Below are positions 4,881 through 8,829 of a stretch of DNA of 8,829 bases, piece by piece. The notes below the pieces were generated by a model. It was not told the DNA's origin. It saw only the letters and a list, made by a program, of their open reading frames with translations, and did not search any database. The stretch is from Deltaproteobacteria bacterium. GTDB lineage: Bacteria > Myxococcota_A > UBA796 > UBA2385. Where the stretch lies: the NCBI GenBank assembly GCA_947462115.1, contig CANHON010000186.1, positions 1 to 8,829 on the forward strand, written 5' to 3'. Within the stretch, counting starts at the first letter, position 1. Every line of letters starts with the position of its first letter. Made by a program: the position numbers and the translations under genes.

Positions 4881-7800
4881 TCAGCGGGCCCAGAGCCGGA
4901 CGGTGTTCGCCGCGGTGCCGTAGCTGGAGTTGCCGCCCGCGCAGGTGAACTCGGTGCCGAGGGTGCCGTTGATGTTGGCGTAGTTGCTGTGGCTGATGTT
5001 GGTGCTGAACACCGACAGGTCGTGGTTGCCGGCGGAGGTGGTCTCGAGGCTGGTGCTGCCGTCGCTGTCGCAGATCACGACGTCCACCTGGCTCGAGAAC
5101 CAGTAGCTGCCGGTGCGGGTGGTGGCCGAGTAGCGGCGGCGACCGCTGCCGCCGGAGAGGCCCGAGCAGGAGGTGGGCTCGGTGCCGATCATGGCGTGCA
5201 TGTCGTCAAAGACGACGCCGGTGGAGAAGATGAGGGTGCTCGCGTTGGGCACCGTGGCGGTGATGCGCACCTCCGAGAAGTCGAGCTGGTCGTAGGCGAG
5301 GCCCTTGCCGCGGTCGGCGAGATCATCGACGGTGCCGGCCAAGGAGGTGCCCCACCAGCCGTTCCAGCCGGAGCCATAGGCGTCGTTGTTGGCGTCGCAG
5401 GTGAACAGCAAGGTCCAGCCGCCGCCGTCGGCGCTCATCTCGCAGTAGCCGTTGAAGGTGGTGGACTCCGGCCGCAGGCTGTAGGTGCCGGAGGCGGCGG
5501 CGGGGTCGTCGGTGGCGATGGCCTCGCAAGACTCGGCCGGGCAGGCTGAGGAACGCCCGATGACCCCATCGTCGGTGCTGCCGTCGCAGTCGTTGTCCAG
5601 GCCGTCGCACAGCTCGGCGGCGCCGGGGTTGACGGTGGAGCGGCCGTCGTCGCAGTCGGTGCTCAGGGCGGCGTAGCCGCTGGGCGCGCTGCAGCCGGGG
5701 CTGGTGAGGCTGGACAGGCCGTAGCCATCGCCGTCGGCGTCCCGGTAGTAGGTGCGGGCGTCCACGGCGCTGGCCTCATCGACAACACCGTCGCAGTCGT
5801 CATCCACGCTGTTGCAGCGCTCGGTGCCGGCTGGGCTGACCGCGGCCGTCGCGTCGTCGCAGTCGCCGGCGCGGGCGATGTGGCCGACCGGCGCGTTGCA
5901 GGCGCGGGCCGAGGCGCTGGGGCTGCCGTAGGTGTCGCTGTCGGCGTCGCGGTACCACAGGGTGGCGGAGCTCAGCGCGAGGCTGCTGTCGAAGTCATCG
6001 ATCTGCAGGTCACAGTCGTCGTCGATGCTGTTGCAGACCTCGGCGGCGCCGGGGTTGACCGCGGCCACCCCGTCGTCGCAGTCCGTGGCGTCGGCCACCG
6101 TGCCCGCGGGCTGCACGCAGCGGCGGAGCAGGGCCGCGGCGGCGCCGTAGCGGTCGCCGTCGGCGTCGGTGTACCAGCGGCCGGCGGTGGCCAGATCGAC
6201 GCTGGGGTCGGCGTCGTCGGCGGTGCGGTCGCAGTCGTCGTCGATGCCATTGCAGACCTCGACGGCCGAGGGGTTGACCGCCGCCGCGCTGTCGTCGCAG
6301 TCGGCGCTGTTGAGCACGGTGCCGCTGGGCTGCACGCAGCGCTGGAGGCCGGCGGCGAGGGCGCCGAAGCCGTCGCCGTCCCCATCGCCATAGAACCAAG
6401 TGGCGGAGCTCAGCGCCAAAGAGGCGTCCGCGTCGTCGACGCCAACGTCGCAGTCGTCGTCGATGCCGTTGCAGACCTCGGCGGCCGCGGGGTTCACCGC
6501 CGCGCGGCTGTCGTCGCAGTCACGGCTGTCGAGCACGGTGCCGGCCGGCTGGTCGCAGGCCCGGACCAGCGCGGCCCCGTAGGTGTCGCCGTCCGAATCG
6601 GCGAAAAAGACGCCGCCGGTGCTGAGATCGACGAGGGGATCGGCGTCGTCGGCCAGACCGTCGCAGTTGTCATCGAGGTCGTTGCAGCGCTCGACCGCGC
6701 CGGGGAAGACCCGGTTGTTGGCGTCGTCGCAGTCGCTGGCGTCGGCGAGGTAGCCGGACGGCTGCAGGCAGCTCAGGCTCGCGGCCCCGATGTCGCCAAA
6801 GCCGTCGCTGTCGGCGTCCCGGAAGAAGGGGGCGCCGGTGGCGGGGTCGCGGGAGGGGTCGGCGTCGTCCACCAGCGCGTCGCAGTCGTCGTCGATGCTG
6901 TTGCAGGCCTCGGTGGCCGCGGGGTTGACCGCGGGCGAAGCATCGTCGCAGTCGGTGTTGTCAGCGACGGAGCCCGCGGGGACAGCGCAGGCGGGCGCGC
7001 CCAGGGCCGGGTCGCCAAAGCCGTCGGCGTCGGTGTCGGCGAACCACAGGGGGGCGTCCACCGCCGCGGCCTCGTCGAGTTCGCCGTCGCAGTCGTCGTC
7101 GAGGCCGTTGCAGCGCTCCACGCCCTCGGGCGAGACCTGGTCGCGGTCGTCGTCGCAGTCGTCGGGCGACCCGCTGTAGCCGGAGGGCAAGGAGCAGGCC
7201 TCGAGCGAGGTGGCCACCGTGCCGTAGCCGTCGCCGTCGAGGTCGGCGTAGAAGGTGGTGGTGACCCCCTCATCGACGGTCCCGTCGCAATTGTTGTCCT
7301 CTTCGTCGCAGACCTCGGGGCCGCCGGGGTAGCTCAGGCTGCTCGCGTCGTCGCAGTCGCCGGCCTCGGCCACGACCCCGGCGGGGGGATCGCAGGCCTC
7401 GACGGCGGCGGCCGGGTCGCCGAAGCCATCGCCGTCGGCGTCGGTGTACCAGAGGTTGAGCACGTCGTTGTCGACGGCGCCGTCGCAGTCATTGTCGAGG
7501 CCGTCGCAGCGCTCGGGCGCGCCTGGGGCGGTCGTGGGATCGGCGTCGTCGCAGTCGCCGCCTTCGCTGACCTCGCCCTCGGCCGGGGCGCAGCCCAGGG
7601 TGGCCCCGGTCTCGTCGCCGAAGCCATCGCCGTCCGCGTCGGGGTACCAGGCCTCCAGCAGGCCCTCATCGACCTCGCCGTCGCAATTGTTGTCGAGGCC
7701 GTCGCACTGCTCCTCGGCGCCGGGCCAGCTGCGGGGATCGTTGTCGTCGCAGTCGGCCTCGCTGTCATAGCCGTCGCCGTCGGCGTCCTCGGCGTCCTGC

Positions 7801-7913
7801 ACACCGTCGAGCGCCTCGCCCTCGCCGCTGACCTTGCCGCCCCCGTCCGCGCAGCCGGCGAGGACCAGAAAGACGGAGAGCACAGCGCGGGACCCGCGGA
7901 CCAATCGGGACAT
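4881..7913 (-). CDS. Large lipoprotein with eleven MopE-type metal-binding repeats and a fibrinogen-like C-terminal domain
   Basis: This encodes 1010 residues. The signal peptide ends in lipobox LAGC with Cys21. Residues 43-784 hold eleven tandem units of about 49-73 residues. Each has an Asp-rich loop like DADGDGFGD, then (from the second unit on) one Cys and a Pro-Ala/Ser-Gly turn, then DCDD, a Pro, and a motif like E-x-CDGLDNDCDGxVDE. This is the 'putative metal-binding' MopE repeat, named after the Methylococcus capsulatus surface copper protein; Ca2+ binding and disulphides are likely. Residues 795-1010 form a separate domain: SGTYSLRP (808-815), then YCEMSADGGGW (823-833), matching the bacterial fibrinogen-like YCDxxxxGGGW pattern, an NDAYG segment, and a final VRLWAR. 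Such domains in animals recognise ligands or glycans; the ligand here is unknown. ATG at 7913 has GGAGG six bases upstream. It is probably displayed on the outer membrane. Located 66 bases after the metallophosphoesterase on the same strand, it may be co-transcribed with it. Confidence 0.93.
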   Translation of the reverse strand: MSRLVRGSRAVLSVFLVLAGCADGGGKVSGEGEALDGVQDAEDADGDGYDSEADCDDNDPRSWPGAEEQCDGLDNNCDGEVDEGLLEAWYPDADGDGFGDETGATLGCAPAEGEVSEGGDCDDADPTTAPGAPERCDGLDNDCDGAVDNDVLNLWYTDADGDGFGDPAAAVEACDPPAGVVAEAGDCDDASSLSYPGGPEVCDEEDNNCDGTVDEGVTTTFYADLDGDGYGTVATSLEACSLPSGYSGSPDDCDDDRDQVSPEGVERCNGLDDDCDGELDEAAAVDAPLWFADTDADGFGDPALGAPACAVPAGSVADNTDCDDASPAVNPAATEACNSIDDDCDALVDDADPSRDPATGAPFFRDADSDGFGDIGAASLSCLQPSGYLADASDCDDANNRVFPGAVERCNDLDDNCDGLADDADPLVDLSTGGVFFADSDGDTYGAALVRACDQPAGTVLDSRDCDDSRAAVNPAAAEVCNGIDDDCDVGVDDADASLALSSATWFYGDGDGDGFGALAAGLQRCVQPSGTVLNSADCDDSAAAVNPSAVEVCNGIDDDCDRTADDADPSVDLATAGRWYTDADGDRYGAAAALLRRCVQPAGTVADATDCDDGVAAVNPGAAEVCNSIDDDCDLQIDDFDSSLALSSATLWYRDADSDTYGSPSASARACNAPVGHIARAGDCDDATAAVSPAGTERCNSVDDDCDGVVDEASAVDARTYYRDADGDGYGLSSLTSPGCSAPSGYAALSTDCDDGRSTVNPGAAELCDGLDNDCDGSTDDGVIGRSSACPAESCEAIATDDPAAASGTYSLRPESTTFNGYCEMSADGGGWTLLFTCDANNDAYGSGWNGWWGTSLAGTVDDLADRGKGLAYDQLDFSEVRITATVPNASTLIFSTGVVFDDMHAMIGTEPTSCSGLSGGSGRRRYSATTRTGSYWFSSQVDVVICDSDGSTSLETTSAGNHDLSVFSTNISHSNYANINGTLGTEFTCAGGNSSYGTAANTVRLWAR
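5562..7787 (-). repeat. Tandem coding repeat: eleven MopE-type units
   Basis: The DNA repeats with a period of about 198-219 bases, each unit carrying near-identical cores such as GTCGTCGCAGTCG on the plus strand. Unit starts by protein residue are 43, 92, 158, 224, 293, 366, 439, 510, 583, 656 and 725. The first unit is short (49 residues) and lacks the middle Cys segment. Units 5-9 carry a longer linker (DDAD plus about 12 residues) than units 2-4 and 10, so the middle block looks like a later expansion. Confidence 0.9.
5962..6416 (-). repeat. Long-range direct repeat marking a two-unit duplication
   Basis: The 17 bases GTGGCGGAGCTCAGCGC occur identically at 5962-5978 and 6400-6416, exactly 438 bases (146 codons, two units) apart. 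They encode the ALSSAT linker at the ends of units 7 and 9. The linkers of units 6 and 8 are instead alike (VDLSTGG, VDLATAG), so linker types alternate with a two-unit period. Confidence 0.75.
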
Positions 7914-7979
7914 GGACGACCTCCAAGGGGCCGAGCTTAGCCCAGGCGGAGCGCGCCGCGCAGGACATTCCGGCGGGGA

Positions 7980-8829
7980 TCAGCGGCCGCAGTCGCCGTC
8001 TTCGGGGCCGGCCCCCGGATCGGGCGCCACCTCGCCATCGTAGCTCCAGCCCTCGGCGCAGACCCCCATCCACCCGGCCTTGTCGTAGTCGGGGATGGTG
8101 TAGCCGGGCGCGCCGACGTTGAAGTCGAAGACCATGAAATTGTCGTCATCGTAGCGCGCCGCGCCCAGGACCATGTGGGGGAAGACCTCGGTCTCGCGCA
8201 GGTCGATCCAGCGGTGGGTGTGGCCGACGAGGAACAGCGCGAGGTTGCTGTGCCGCTCCAGCACCGCCCGCAGGCTGGGGTTGGGTCCCTCGGGATCTTC
8301 GGCGCGAGAGGTCACGGCCATCATGTAGTGGGCGAGCACGAAGGTGGGGTCGCCCTTGGCCAGCTCGCCGTCGATCCACGCGAGCTGCTCGCGGCCATAG
8401 GAGGCGAGATCGGTGTCACAGAGGGGGTTCCCGGGCTCCCAGGTCGGGCCGAGCTGGCTGTTGGCGAGCACGAAGCGCCAGCCCTTGTGCTCGACCACGC
8501 CGGTCGCGGCGCCGCCCATGATCTGCTCGAAGACCTGGTGGGCCAGCGCGCGGCTCTTGTCCTCGGGCCGCGGATCGCAGTGGACCTCGTAGTCGTGGTT
8601 GCCCCACACAAAGTGCACCGGCGCGTCGAGGCCGTCGAACAGCTGCCGGGCCCGCAGGAAGCCCGTCTCGACGCTGTGGTACTCCTCGACCGTATCGAGG
8701 ACCAAAGTGTTGTGAACGACGTCGCCCAGCACAAAGACGAGCTCGGGCGGCGGCTCGATGCGGTTGATCTCGGCCACGACCTGGGCGAGCCGGTCGGGCG
8801 TCTTCATGATGCTCTCGTTGTCGATGCCG
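7980..8829 (-). CDS. Calcineurin-like metallophosphoesterase, N-terminus cut by the window edge
   Basis: The frame is open to the window end (GIDNES before the internal Met at 8807), so the true start lies outside; about 282 residues are visible. Numbered from that Met, the metal-site motifs are in order: VLGDVVHN (GD, 28-29), WGNHDYE (GNHD, 69-72), a lone His in VLAHYMM (160) and GHTH (195-198). The first motif, D-x-H, is missing and should lie just upstream. The family uses a two-metal centre to hydrolyse phosphomono- or diesters; the substrate here is unknown. GHTH is a good match to the cyclic-nucleotide phosphodiesterase-like branch but does not prove that role. The C-terminal tail past 240 is acidic and Gly/Pro-rich, with Cys250 and Cys273 possibly forming a disulphide, which hints at export. 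The downstream MopE-repeat lipoprotein gene starts 66 bases after its stop. Confidence 0.88.
   Translation of the reverse strand, partial: GIDNESIMKTPDRLAQVVAEINRIEPPPELVFVLGDVVHNTLVLDTVEEYHSVETGFLRARQLFDGLDAPVHFVWGNHDYEVHCDPRPEDKSRALAHQVFEQIMGGAATGVVEHKGWRFVLANSQLGPTWEPGNPLCDTDLASYGREQLAWIDGELAKGDPTFVLAHYMMAVTSRAEDPEGPNPSLRAVLERHSNLALFLVGHTHRWIDLRETEVFPHMVLGAARYDDDNFMVFDFNVGAPGYTIPDYDKAGWMGVCAEGWSYDGEVAPDPGAGPEDGDCGR

Noticed and set aside
5562..7787. CRISPR array, considered because of the regular period
   Set aside because: The period is about 200 bases, stays in one reading frame, and encodes conserved MopE-type protein repeats. There are no short identical repeats with unique spacers.
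5880..7940. A 686-codon open frame on the plus strand, with a regular Val/Ala/Gly pattern
   Set aside because: It lies antisense to the repeat lipoprotein. Its regularity mirrors the repeats, and its lack of stops follows from high G+C and Asp/Gly/Ala codon use. It has no recognisable domain.

Overview
The window is about 70% G+C, densely coding, uses GTG as well as ATG starts, and is rich in lipoproteins and in Asp-rich MopE-type 'putative metal-binding' repeats. That combination suggests a myxobacterium-like bacterium (Myxococcota or a related deltaproteobacterial lineage). This is inferred from composition and gene style, because no marker gene such as rRNA is present.

Layout. Bases 1-236 hold no confident gene, only clustered GC-rich inverted repeats and a possible minus-strand start leaving the window. 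An SPFH/prohibitin-type lipoprotein (237-1079, minus) is divergent from a two-gene plus-strand unit: a small lipoprotein with a BamE-like motif (1279-1791) and a GNAT acetyltransferase (1796-2410). An SRPBCC/START-like protein (2418-2870, minus) converges on the GNAT gene and is divergent from a second two-gene unit: an Lgt-family prolipoprotein diacylglyceryl transferase (3002-3880), which overlaps by 4 bp a lipoprotein with a Pro-rich linker and two DxDxDG sites (3877-4806). Converging on that unit is a 1010-aa lipoprotein (4881-7913, minus) with eleven MopE-type repeats and a fibrinogen-like YC...GGGW C-terminal domain. Just upstream on the same strand is the C-terminal part of a calcineurin-like metallophosphoesterase (7980 to the window end), cut by the edge.

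The shared theme is the cell envelope. Four of the seven complete genes encode predicted lipoproteins, and an eighth gene is partial. One complete gene encodes a relative of the enzyme that lipidates lipoproteins. Several products look extracytoplasmic and divalent-metal-binding. No mobile element, CRISPR array, tRNA or rRNA was seen. The least ordinary points are the Lgt variant with Tyr in the usual SFHGG-type motif, the lipid-anchored prohibitin, and the nested repeat structure plus fibrinogen-like cap of the large lipoprotein. None of these proves a new system.
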